Positions 15,301-24,771 of a stretch of DNA of 64,000 nucleotides are shown one piece after another. The stretch is from assembly GCA_002633005.1 (NCBI GenBank), contig NMRA01000014.1:1214838-1278837 (forward strand). The letters run 5' to 3'. A model generated the notes under the pieces. The model had not been told where the DNA came from. It saw only the letters and a program-made list of their open reading frames with translations, and made no database searches. Source of the DNA: Phoronis australis (Eukaryota > Phoronida > Phoronidae). Position numbers and translations under genes: made by a program. Numbering within the stretch: position 1 is the first letter of the stretch; each line of letters starts with the position of its first letter.

Positions 15301-15640
15301 CTATACAACTCTGCACCAAGACTAGAATAACACCAGAATAGCGGTAGAGCGACAACCCTTTTAGCAATGTTTATTAATTTAGTTTATTCATCGGCGCAAA
15401 GGCAGCTCATTGTCCATTGATGATTCAGACAACCCGTTTTGCACCAAGAATGGTAGGTCAGAAACTATCACAGTACCGTCAAACCAATAGCTAAGGAGAG
15501 ATACTCGCTGTTTTTTAAATTAACTGCGTGCAGGCTCAAAGATGACATAACAAACGTCAAACCTTTTCATTTTCTTTGTATTTTGAAGCATGACAAAACG
15601 GCAGTGCCAACGCGACAACCACCACAACAAGCGGCGCCAT
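331..15640 (-). CDS. TM9SF1: TM9SF1-like nonaspanin, N-terminal half (partial gene)
   Basis: Transmembrane 9 superfamily protein (nonaspanin) of Golgi/endosomal membranes; the family is linked to trafficking and, for TM9SF1, to autophagy. Coding exons in transcript order on the minus strand: 15640-15563, 11930-11841, 10353-10272, 8927-8823, 6763-6645, 4353-4241, 3318-3258, 2548-2477, 478-331. All junctions are GT-AG and phases match throughout; 289 codons plus one base are visible. Exon 1 starts [18 protein letters not shown], a clear signal peptide. It joins [21 protein letters not shown], then [39 protein letters not shown] and SHKIYLWTH, all hallmarks of the lumenal domain of TM9SF1 rather than TM9SF2/4. 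Exon 8 holds the first membrane segment ([19 protein letters not shown]). Exon 9 holds an acidic cytosolic loop and the [12 protein letters not shown] motif. The C-terminal eight membrane segments (human protein about 606 aa) must lie left of position 331. Family assignment is firm; exon 1 rests on frame, phase and signal peptide. Confidence 0.92.
1258..2094 (-). mobile_element. Copy A of a dispersed non-autonomous repeat element
   Basis: The reverse complement of this stretch matches both ends and much of the interior of 22541-24509. One end reads AACAAGAGCAACGCGGAGCG, the other contains a GACGGACGGACGG run and the hairpin-forming CACATATAAATATGTG. The interior is interrupted by the 142-N gap and lacks most of the tandem units found in the other copy. 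There is no coding capacity. It lies in the TM9SF1 intron between the exons at 2477 and 478. The family name is not known to me. Confidence 0.75.
1570..1711. other. Assembly gap (142 N)
   Basis: Run of 142 N inside repeat copy A. It sits exactly where copy B carries tandem 452-bp units, which explains why assembly failed here. Translated frames crossing it are meaningless. Confidence 0.99.
2595..2705. mobile_element. Short foldback MITE, copy 1
   Basis: Near-palindromic stretch: GATATAACATGCCTACATTT with TGAGAACCAG on the left is mirrored by CTGATTCTCAAAATGCGGGC and ACGTTATATC on the right, with a short loop. A second copy with the same arms lies at 49022-49128. No coding capacity. It lies within an intron of the TM9SF1-like gene. 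Confidence 0.7.
3785..4135. repeat. Minisatellite, about 35-bp unit, roughly ten copies
   Basis: Head-to-tail degenerate copies of a unit containing TTCTAGCCAAAACACAGGTA followed by GGCAGTGACCGAGTG; the first two start 35 bp apart (3796 and 3831). It lies in the TM9SF1 intron about 100 bp from the donor of the exon ending at 4241. I see no exon sequence in the unit, so it is an ordinary intronic minisatellite, unlike the junction-spanning arrays elsewhere. Confidence 0.85.
6275..6530. repeat. Dispersed repeat, copy 1 of about 255 bp
   Basis: Shares long matching runs with 11090-11335 in the same orientation: AGGGCTTGGAATGACC near the start, GATAGAAATATTTTTTGT in the middle, and AAAAGAGGAA blocks towards the end. 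A-rich and noncoding. Both copies lie in introns of the TM9SF1-like gene. Confidence 0.75.
8030..8715. repeat. Degenerate tandem repeat of about 150-bp units
   Basis: Four or five diverged units, each with TATGACCTTGAAAATGAGGT-like sequence, then CAAGGTCACCAAAATCAACT, then a GGGGCCTGGAG-like block and AAAGCTCCCTT. The unit ends about 100 bp from the TM9SF1 exon at 8823-8927. Origin unclear; no open frame shared by the units. Confidence 0.75.
9668..9864. mobile_element. MITE-like element with terminal inverted repeats
   Basis: The left arm (TAGACCTTACTCACACAGAC, then GCCTCTTTTTAGGTT) is mirrored on the right by AACCTAACAGGAGGCTC and ACTGCGTGAATAAGGTGT. The arms are about 55 bp with mismatches around a loop of about 80 bp. 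It has no coding capacity and lies in the TM9SF1 intron between the exons at 10272 and 8927. Confidence 0.65.
11090..11335. repeat. Dispersed repeat, copy 2 of about 250 bp
   Basis: Direct-orientation partner of 6275-6530, with GGTTTGGAATGACC, GATAGAAATATTTTTTGT and several AAAAGAGGAA blocks. It lies in the TM9SF1 intron between the exons at 11841 and 10353. Confidence 0.75.
12037..12194. repeat. Minisatellite, 22-bp unit x 7
   Basis: Seven essentially identical copies of ACCACAGGGGAGGACATACA plus AG. Near-perfect identity suggests recent expansion. It lies in TM9SF1 intron 1, about 110 bp upstream (in transcript sense) of the exon at 11841-11930. The frames open across it on both strands are repeat artefacts. 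Confidence 0.95.
12885..12952 (-). repeat. tRNA-like SINE head
   Basis: On the minus strand, TGGTTCAATGGTTTGAAC resembles a pol III A box and GGATTCAAATCC a B box, spaced as in a tRNA. Stems do not pair cleanly, so I read it as a tRNA-derived SINE head, not a tRNA gene. It lies in TM9SF1 intron 1. Confidence 0.5.
13010..13185. mobile_element. Foldback MITE-like repeat
   Basis: ACCCTAGAACAAGTTACCC at the left is mirrored by GAGTAACTTGTTCTAGGGT at the right, around an internal region that holds a further GGGGTAAGTTGTGCTAG motif. Noncoding; lies in TM9SF1 intron 1. Confidence 0.55.
14933..15006 (-). repeat. tRNA-like sequence, 74 nt (tRNA pseudogene or SINE head)
   Basis: The minus strand starts ACTCGCC and ends GCCGAGT, which pair as a 7-bp acceptor stem with one mismatch. 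It contains an A box (TTAGCTGAATGGTTAGCAC) and a canonical B box (GGTTCGATTCC). Length is right for a tRNA, but the anticodon and T stems pair poorly, so a pseudogene or SINE head is more likely than a working tRNA. It lies in TM9SF1 intron 1. Confidence 0.55.
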
Positions 15641-16659
15641 CTTGCAACAGTATGTCAAGACGCCATCTGGCGTTAACTTCGGTAATGTTCGGACGTAAAA
15701 GCATGCCATCAAGGATCGAGTGTACTACACTCCTTGATGCCATCTTATACTATCGGGGAGTAAGCAATGTCGATCAATCATTCTATTTTTTGACATCTAG
15801 GCTTCATCCCTTCTGCTTCTCTTTCTCTTAAATTGTCTCTATGCTCAGTGAACTCTTTAGTATGAGCGGATTCCGACACTCAAGGCGTTTATCAATAAAA
15901 ACAAGATAAATAATGGCCATATGGATGCCATCCCACAGCTTCACTCCAAGGGTTGGGGAATGATCTATACTTCCAAAAAATGGAAATAAGCATCAAATGA
16001 TGATATCTGCCAGGTTCTAATTTTTATCATTTGATAAGAATTTCGAGAAAATTGAATGAAAAAAGAGAGCAACAGAAGTTATTATCCCTTGCCATGCAGA
16101 GAGGGGCGGGTTCCTAGCCTAGTGAGAGAATGTAAAGCCTTGTTTTTGCTGTGAATTAAAAAAATCAGTGTCGTATTGATATGATCTTCAAAACTTTTGT
16201 CGACCTTTTCACTGAAAACGTGTGCATTAAGTGTGTTTAGGTGATCTACGCTGCTGAAAATGGTGCCGCCCGGTCTTGGCCAGGGCCCCCCCAAATGTAA
16301 ATCAAGCACTGGCACTGAGTTAACAAACGTTCTCGTGAATGTTTTTTTTTCTTCGTGTTCTGCTGTCTTTCTTTTCTCGACTGAACCGGCGGCCTCAAGC
16401 CCGCCGGTTGCCACGTTTTAACCCCGGCCTGACCCCTGCAAAAAGTTGAAGAGGCACGCCGTCCATGCGGTTCTGTTCCTCGGCCGGGCCCTCGCTTCTT
16501 ACGGCCCTGCGTGACTTGGGAACCCGGCGAATCTAACCAATCTCACTGGTCTATTGCAAAGCGCAACATTGAAGATCTGGTGGTTGCGTGGAAAGTGTCA
16601 TCCATAAATTACGCTCGTAAATCACGGAAACTACTCCGCCCGGTCGCCCGTAAATTGGC

Positions 16660-17005
16660 GCTTTGAACATAGGCGGATTTAGGGGGGTGGGGGGGCAGGG
16701 GGCCTGGGACCGCCTCCTTGGCCCCTTGGCTGCTGCAAGCAAAATGAACCAGCAAAACAGGGTGAAGTGTGAGGCAATATTGACTTCAGAGGTAGGAACA
16801 GTAGCGGGTGAGGGGAGAGATACGTTCCCGTTTTTTTTTTTTTAGTTAGTTGAACGAGAGATTTCCTGAACAGAAAGTAAACATTCTCGGCCGCGCGCCC
16901 ACACCTTCCGGGCCGTCTGCATGCACATACAATCGCGCTTTGTGCACTTTCCCGAGGATGTCGGGCCCCCCTCATGGTATCCTGAATCCGCCACTGTTGA
17001 ATTAT
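16660..17005. mobile_element. GC-rich repeat with short inverted ends
   Basis: Begins GAACATAGGCGGATTTAGG followed by a G-run and ends near CCTGAATCCGCCACTG; the GGCGGATT / AATCCGCC ends are inverted. GC-rich and noncoding; open frames here on both strands have no recognisable domain. Probably a MITE or truncated transposon end. Confidence 0.45.
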
Positions 17006-18249
17006 GCTCGCTGCCTAACTTCATTCGGAACAGAACGAGTAGCCTAAGCGGACGAATGCAGGAGTGCGTTTCGCACTCATCCTTATCATTATGCGGCCGT
17101 CGTTTAAAACGAGCGTGATGGTCTGTGAAGAATTGATAGTTTTGTGTACATGTTTTTAAAGTCATTCATCAAATCAAGTTTTTTATGCGCTTCGATTAAG
17201 CAGCAGAAAGATTGATCCAAACTATGTTATGAAAGCACTCGCAAGACACTGAAATAAATTTTAGAAATCCTTGTTGATTTTACAATCTACACCGAACTGG
17301 AAAGCAGGTATGTTGATGTAATGAATACGATATCTTCTTGTGAATTTTCTCAATTTCTGGGCTGTCATCGGCTAAATATAATATGCAGTATATATGTGTA
17401 ATGCCTCTTCATTGCTAAATAATTATTAGGATAACGGTGACCGAATTTTCATGTTTTCATGTGCAAGAATGGTACATTTATAGCAAAATTGTTAATAACC
17501 CACAGCAGATTTTACTAGTTTTACAAATTGTCTCAAAAACGCTGAATTTTCAATTATTCACTAAGTTCGAGTTTTACGTCAAAAGAACTTGTAAAACGCA
17601 AGACATTTTTGTAAACAAAAACGAAAAGGCGGCATTATTCGTAATAATCAGTAGGGCCTACGCAAAACGAAGCATTTCAAAGCAATTATGATGGTCTCAT
17701 ACTGACTGGGCCGTGATGCACTTGATACGCGCGTTTTCAGAAATTTCCGATAGGTGGCAAATTGAATTTTTGCACATGCTCAGTTAAGAGCAATCATTCA
17801 TTTGCTTCCTTCCTACTCTTGAGTGAAAACGTCGCCCGGCTGTGAAATCAATAACCAAGACCCATGTTCTTCTGAAATTAAATTGAAAAGGCACCAGTCT
17901 GTAAGTAATTGTGGAAAAAACCTATTGGTGGCCTTGGTTATGTGAATAATTCTACCTTTTTAAAATTGGAATGCTTGCAAGACATTGCTGCGGCTCGAGT
18001 CATAAATTCAATCTCGACCTCGTCCTCAGCACTCAGCAGCCAGTAGGCGGTACATCGCCTGTGGACGTCGCGGCGTATGGCGGTCCTATGGGATGACCAC
18101 CATCTCTCCTGGGCCAGTTGAGACTGTGGTACTGTCTACATGCCACCTAGGAAACACGTAGCCGTCGCCAGGCTCTAGAGGGCCCAGGCAATTACATCGC
18201 CTTGTAATGCCTTTGTATGACACACTGACACAGGCATACAGGTCAGGGG

Positions 18250-19280
18250 GCGATAGTACACTCCCGTTAAAAGTTACTCATCTCAAAATGCAGCAGATAA
18301 CATTTAATGAAACATGCAAATATACACATGGAGTTATAATTAACTGATATCATGACTCTGTTACTGGAGAAAATTAAGTCAACATGAAAACATATCCATG
18401 GAAGTCTGACGCGATTCGCTCAATGAGTGCCATTTTGAGGACGTTATGCAAAATCACGCCTGTTGATGAACAAAAATCCAAGGAACACAAGCCTTACAAA
18501 ATCCACCGGATATCTTCCTATGCTACATTTTGTAAGTGTCACGTGATAGGTCACACGTTTCTCTTATTCGGTGACCAGATTGGACTACAGCCCATTTAAA
18601 ATAAATGGAATGAAATTAATACAGAAAGTGATGGGAAGTATAATTTACAGCCCCTGTTGTGTGTAGCTAGCCGAGGGGCTACGTGCTGCCTAGAGAGGGG
18701 CTATAACACACCCATCAGTCTGTGTTAATTTTATCCCTTGTATTTTAAATGGGCAGTAGCCCAAATCCAGTCTCTGATTTTCACCTCATCAAACACACAA
18801 TTTTCACTTAAAATTGTCACTTTAAAAAGCGCTTACTTTCCTCGAGCATACGCAGGCGTTAGTAAACCACTATAAAAAGTTACTCATTTCAAAATACAGC
18901 GAATAACATCGAATGAAACATGCATATGTATGGAGTGAGTTATAATTAAGACATACCATGACTCTGGAGACAATTTAATCAATGTAATTGGAACATATCT
19001 ATGAAAATCTGTTGAGGTCCACTCGAGCTTCCATTGCCGAGTGCCATTTTGGGGAAATTACATGAAATCATGCCAGTTTATGGACAAAAAGTCCAAGGGA
19101 CACAAATCTTACAAATTCCACTGAATATCTTCCCATGCTACTTCGTGCAAGTGTCGGCCACCATGTCACGCACACGGCTCAGTCTCGCTCATGTTGTGGC
19201 CTAAGTCACTTGACGTCAATTGAAATACTTTGTGATTACTGCGCACAGTACAAAATTTAACGTCGATCAAACAAGTGAAG
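18250..19280. repeat. Compound dispersed repeat with internal near-duplication
   Basis: The block from about 18270 (AAAAGTTACTCATCTCAAAA) to 18550 recurs at about 18880-19160 with mismatches, including GAGTGCCATTTTG and GTCCAAGG segments. The part at 18650-18850 (GGGGCTATAA, ATTTTAAATGGGCAGTAG, TTTTCACCTCATCAAA) recurs in direct orientation at 63610-63790. The tail at 19150-19275 recurs inverted at 63870-64000. This is a repeat family with rearranged modules and no coding capacity. Confidence 0.65.
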
Positions 19281-19494
19281 TTGGAATTCTTCGCCAATGT
19301 TATCTTAATTCCCCATTTTTGCGAAATGGACATTGAGATGTAATTCTGAGTATGGGGGCAAAATACTTGTCGAGTATACTGATTACTAATCAAATCAAAT
19401 TCCATCCACCTTTCGAATCTTGTATGTGCATCTACACGTCTGGGATGTTGATCTCACCTTGTTTGGGCGCCACTGTTGAAAAATCCTGCCTTTC

Positions 19495-19562
19495 CACCTG
19501 GCCAGTTTGAACCATGGGCCCCTAGCCTGCTAGTCAAGTTTCCAGACCGATTGGCCAACAGG
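19495..19562 (-). repeat. tRNA-like SINE head
   Basis: The minus strand carries TTGGCCAATCGGTCTGG (A-box-like) and GGTTCAAACTGG (B-box-like) at tRNA spacing. A related copy lies at 19993-20055. Confidence 0.45.
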
Positions 19563-19992
19563 CTACTGCTGCTTGGCTTGTGATGTAGAAAGACTTGTTT
19601 CACTTGTAAGCCACACTCGATATTGGAGATTCTCAACAACATTATGGTCATCGTTGACGCTGGTTATTACGTTGTTCAGAAGAAAACATCTCGAATCGCT
19701 TAGTCTGTTACTGTGTAATATTCCTAAATTACATTTGGTAATAAAATCACTCAGAAATGCTATTAACGTGGACATATGTGGTTCTCAAACTATAAAATAA
19801 AATCTTGTTTACTTATGGTCCTTTTTCTTGTAGATGATTGTTGTTGCTGACAGAAAAAGATGATCTGATTTTCAATTCAAAATAGCACAAGTTTATTTCT
19901 TGAATTTTCACATGACAATTTCTGTTAGCAAAAAGTGGTGCAAATTTTGCAACATAAGCATTTTTGACCCAATTCATGTTGAAAAATCCACT

Positions 19993-20055
19993 GCTGGTGT
20001 CGAACCTGGGTTGCCAGCATGTGAGTTGAGCGTCTAAATTGATTGGCCAAAGAGC
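19993..20055 (-). repeat. tRNA-like SINE head, related copy
   Basis: The minus strand carries TTGGCCAATCAATTTAGACG and a canonical B box GGTTCGACACC. Its GCATGTG...GAGC...TAAATTGAT segment recurs at about 20527-20565 beside the 15-bp minisatellite. Confidence 0.45.
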
Positions 20056-20396
20056 AATTGCCAGTTAACTAGCGATTTATAGCCAGGCCTTAATTGACTA
20101 ATACGTCATAACCAAAAATTAATATCACACCTCTGGATCGTGTCTAGCAGGGAGCAGGGTCTGACCTAGCTTCGGGTCTTAACCTCACTTGTGCCATCCC
20201 GGAATTTCCCTTCAGTGACGCAATAGTGCATCCTGGTATTTGCCCCTAGTGACACTCAATAAGCTAGATTGTCCTTCCTAGTCGGTCCTGCTTTTATAGG
20301 GAAATGTGACACCCATTTGTTTCTTACAGTCTTGTGTACATCTCCGGGTCATAAATCTCATCTTAATTGGGTGTCACTGTAATCCACTTGTGAACT

Positions 20397-20521
20397 CTGA
20401 TGGTATCACACCTGATGGTATCACACCTGATGGTATCACACCTGATGGTATCACACCTGATGGTATCACACCTGATGGTATCACACCTGATGGTATCACA
20501 CCTGATGGTATCACACCTGGT
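20397..20521. repeat. Minisatellite, 15-bp unit x 8
   Basis: Eight perfect copies of GATGGTATCACACCT. Because the unit is a multiple of three, all six frames stay open and give artefactual repeat peptides. It abuts a SINE fragment (20522-20567). Confidence 0.97.
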
Positions 20522-21020
20522 CCGCCAGCATGTGCGTCGAGCATTCAAATTGATCAACCAAAGACTAATACTTCACAATAATATGCAAGTGTAATTGTAA
20601 TACTAGCATCATGAGAAGACGAGTGAAAAACTCTGACTGCTGCCCTCTGAGTCGGGGTGAGGCTTGGGCTCAGTACATTCAGGATCAACACATTCAGGAT
20701 CAAGGCCCTCAGGAACAATATGCTCTTTACGAAGACACTGAACCTGTCCTGTATAGGATGGTTGAATCAGCCAGCTACCTGTGGTATCCTAAGCAGGGGA
20801 GAAATGAACACTTTGGCACTATCAGTCAAATGTATTAGTCACAATGCTATCCAAAATAATCTAATCAATCATGATTTTATCAACGAATTGAGATTTAGCA
20901 CTGTGAACTGTTGATTTGAGAAATTGAGAGGAAGTTTACTTTTTGCTAATGTAATCTCAAAACGATGCTCATTATGCTAATGTATGTATGCTTTATGTCT
21001 TGCAGCTCAATGATATCACT

Positions 21021-24000
21021 ATGGAGTTTGCAGAGCTGATAAAGATCCACAAAATACCTGACAGGGTACGGCTTGTTAAGGCTGGCTGCCCACCACTAGA
21101 GGGCGCCTTGTGTGTCACAGGGCATCACCTGATATTGTACTCTGAAGAAAATGATGGGAAAAAGGAGACCTGGGTAAGAAAAATGGTCAAGGATGCTTGT
21201 ATGCTGAAGTTTTAAACTTCAAATGCTGGGGTTTTTGGTATTTTGAGAAGTAAATATCTTACTCTGTCTGAATTGGTGAATATGCGTATACCCTAAAGTT
21301 TCCTCAAATTTAAACAAAAATGTCAAAATTGTAATTTTCCATTTTTCAAAAGATCATTTTATGGTAAATTTTTATTTTGAATTTGTTGTTGACAGCTGTA
21401 GAATGTAAACTATGCAAATAATGAAGTAAAGATTTTTCCTGGTTATTTTTAAATACAGTTTTTCTGTTCCACCATATTGTGTTCTAAAAAACTTAACCAT
21501 TCTTTAAAATTTGTTATTCTCCTTAACTTAAGAAGTTAAGCTTTTGATTAAACCTGTTGATGGCGAAGGACCTCAGTTGATTATAGTGATTTTGAACTGA
21601 AGGTGGTGACTCAGTTTGCCTTTTCTTGGCCTGTGACATTGTGTTAAAGCTTACTGCTGGTTTTCTTAACTTGTAATATTGTGTTTAGACTTTCTGATAC
21701 TTTTCCAACAGATCCAACACAGTAATGTAGACTGTACAGAGAAGATCAACAGTGGTTGTACTCTGCTCTTGAAGTGTAAAGACTTTCATGTTCTGGAGCT
21801 TACAGTGCCATCTGCTGATGAGTGTAGTAAACTAGCCTGGTCTGTGGATCAGTTGTCTAACATAGGTAGGTCTCACTCCGTGCAGCTTAAGTGGTCATGT
21901 GACTGTCTGTTGCTCATGGCCATTCATAATTATGTTTGGTGCCACAACACAAGAGACCACTTACATACTTGTTTAGGCTTACTGAATGGTAGATTACTTA
22001 ATTAACGCTCACAGATTATTTCAAGTTGAGTTAGGCAATCTTAGGGTACTATCTGAAGCAGATTTTTTCTGTTATCCGCGTACTGAATGTAGAAAAGTGT
22101 AAAAGTAAATGTTCGTAACATGTTATTTTGTCTTTAGACAATAAATTCAGAATATTCGTTCTTCTATCACCATTCACATTGTGTTTCAATCAACAAGTCT
22201 CTAGCCTAACCATTCTAAAACCCTTCACATTGTGTTTCAGACAATGAGTCTCTGACCTAACCATTCTGTCACCCTTCACATTGTGTTTCAGACAACAAAT
22301 CTCTGGCCTATCCATTCTTCTATCATCCAACCTTTGAGGTACTTGATGATGGCTGGCAAGCATTTCGTCTGGAGATGGAGTTTACAAGGTTGCTAGGTAG
22401 CTCAGACGAATGGCGGCTTTCTCATGTCAACAAAGACTTCAAGGTTTAGTTTGCCATTTTGTAGTCCATGATATGTGGTGTCCAAGCTGGATTGTATTGG
22501 TGCCCTGAAGTGAACTAATCTTTCACAGCCCTTTTTATGCGCCCACATATTTATATGTGGACGCATTATGCCGTCATCTCTGTCCGTCCGTCCGTCCGGG
22601 CGGCGTCCGTCCGGCGTCCGCTGCTCTATCTCCAAAACCCTTTGACATACATTCATGAAATTTGGCACATATGTTCCATTCATGAATGGGACGGCATGTG
22701 CGAACTTTCGGATGGATCCGACTACCGGTGTGCCCCCTAGTGGCAATTTTAGTTTTTTACGCTTACCTTTGTATCTTCAAAAGTCCTGAACGGATTTTCA
22801 TGAAATTTGGTATGTAGGCACCTAGTAGTGAGATGACGCTATCCTGCCGTTTTCGGATGGATTCGACATAGTTTGCGCCACCTAGTGGCCATTTTTACTG
22901 TTTTCGAGTCTGTTTTTGTGCTTCCACCCCTCTATCAACCAAACCGCTCAAAGGATGATTGTGAAAATTGGCATGTATGTGCTTACTATGTAGAGGACGG
23001 TTGACGATGATTTTCCGACGATTTCGACTACTGTGGCGCCTCCTAGTGGCAGTTTTGTTTTTTTTGCGCCTATGGCTGTATCTCCTAAACCGTTCGCAGG
23101 ATCTTTACAAATTGTGTAAGTATATTTATATGATGTTAACAACGGAAGATGACGACTTTTGGACGGATCCGACTACCGGTGTGCCCCCTAGTGGCAATTT
23201 TAATTTTTTTACGCTTACCTTTGTATCTTCACAAGTCCTTATTGGATTTTCATGAAATTTGGTATGTAGGCACCTATTAGTGAGATGACGCTATCCTCCC
23301 GTTTTCAGATGGATTCGACATAGTTTGCGCCACCTAGTGGCCATTTTTAGTGTTTTCGAGTCTGTTTTTGTGCGTCCACCCCTCTATCAACCAAACCGCT
23401 CAAAGGATGATTGTGAAAATTGGCATGTATATGCTTACTATGTAGAGGACGGTTGACGATGATTTTCCGACGATTTCGACTACTGTGGCGCCTCCTAGTG
23501 GCAGTTTTGTTTTTTTGCGCCTATGGCTGTATCTCCTAAACCGTTCGCAGGATCTTTACAAATTGTGTAAGTATATTTATATGATGTTAACAACGGAAGA
23601 TGACGACTTTTGGTCGGATCCGACTACCGGTGTGCCCCCTAGTGGCAATTTTAGTTTTTTTACGCTTACCTTTGTATCTTCAAAAGTCCTGAACGGATTT
23701 TCATGAAATTTGGTATGTAGGCACCTATTAGTGAGATGACGCTATCCTACTGTTTTCAGATGGATTCGACGTAGTTTGCGCCACCTAGTGGCCATTTTTA
23801 CTGTTTTCGAGTCTGTATTTTTGCGTCCACCCCTCTATCAACCAAACCGCTCAAAGGATGATTGTGAAAATTGGCGTGTATGTGCTTACTATAAGGAAGA
23901 CAGCTGACAATGATTTTCAGACGATTTGGACTACTGTGGCGCCTCCTAGTGGCAGTTTTGTTTTTTTGCGCCCATGGCTGTATCTCCCAAACCGTTTGCA

Positions 24001-24739
24001 GGATCTTTACTAAATTTAGCAAGTGTATTTATGTGATGTTGACAACGGACGATGACGACTTTAGGATGATTCTGATTACCGGTATGCCTCTAGTGGCAAT
24101 TTTAGTATTTGCCTCTAGTGGCAATTTTAGTATTTTACATTGACCTCTGTATTTTCATAGGTCTTCAGGTGTATACTTTGTGTTACTTCGTGACTGTGAA
24201 GGAAAAGTTCCAAGTAGAAATTTGTTTCTGGCATTCTAATGCTGTGCTAATCTCGTATGTTGGTAAATTTGTTTTTAATTCTATGTTTCTGTGGTGCTTT
24301 AAGCAACTGGTGTATAGGATGTGCTTGTATTATGAAGATTACTCACATTTTGCCCCTAGCCTATTGAGGAGACAATGACCATGCCTTTCCATTTTGCAAA
24401 GTATGCCCTCTACTGGCCACTTTATGGTACCAATAAACAACCCTAGAAGGATACCGTATGCGGTGCAATTGTGGGCGCATTTCAACGCTCCGCGTTGCTC
24501 TTGTTAAATTTGAAATTATCCCTTATTCAGTGGAACCATATTAATTGTTGCATATTTAATTTAGTGGGTTGTTCTTATTTCTGAGTTTTTCTTGATATTG
24601 GTGTAAAGCAGTGACACCCAATTTTAGTTTATTGTGTCTATTTGAGGTGTCTAGGGTGAGTTACATATGAACTTTGGCCGTACTCTGCTTTCTTCTGTTG
24701 ACTAGGAGGACCATATGAACACAGAACACAACTCAGTAT

Positions 24740-24771
<32 letters not shown>

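Larger units (their letters stand above)
15641..21005. other. Divergent intergenic region, TM9SF1 / MTMR9
   Basis: Lies between the TM9SF1 start codon (15640, minus) and the first located MTMR9 exon (21006, plus). I recognise no coding exon. It should hold both promoters and the noncoding 5' exon of MTMR9, which I cannot place. A GC-richer stretch around 17990-18200 is the only compositionally distinct part outside repeats. The rest holds the repeats listed separately. Confidence 0.6.

Noticed and set aside
16082-16414. 110-codon minus-strand frame near the TM9SF1 5' side
   Set aside because: GC-rich repeat-bearing region; no family recognised and no matching splice signals.
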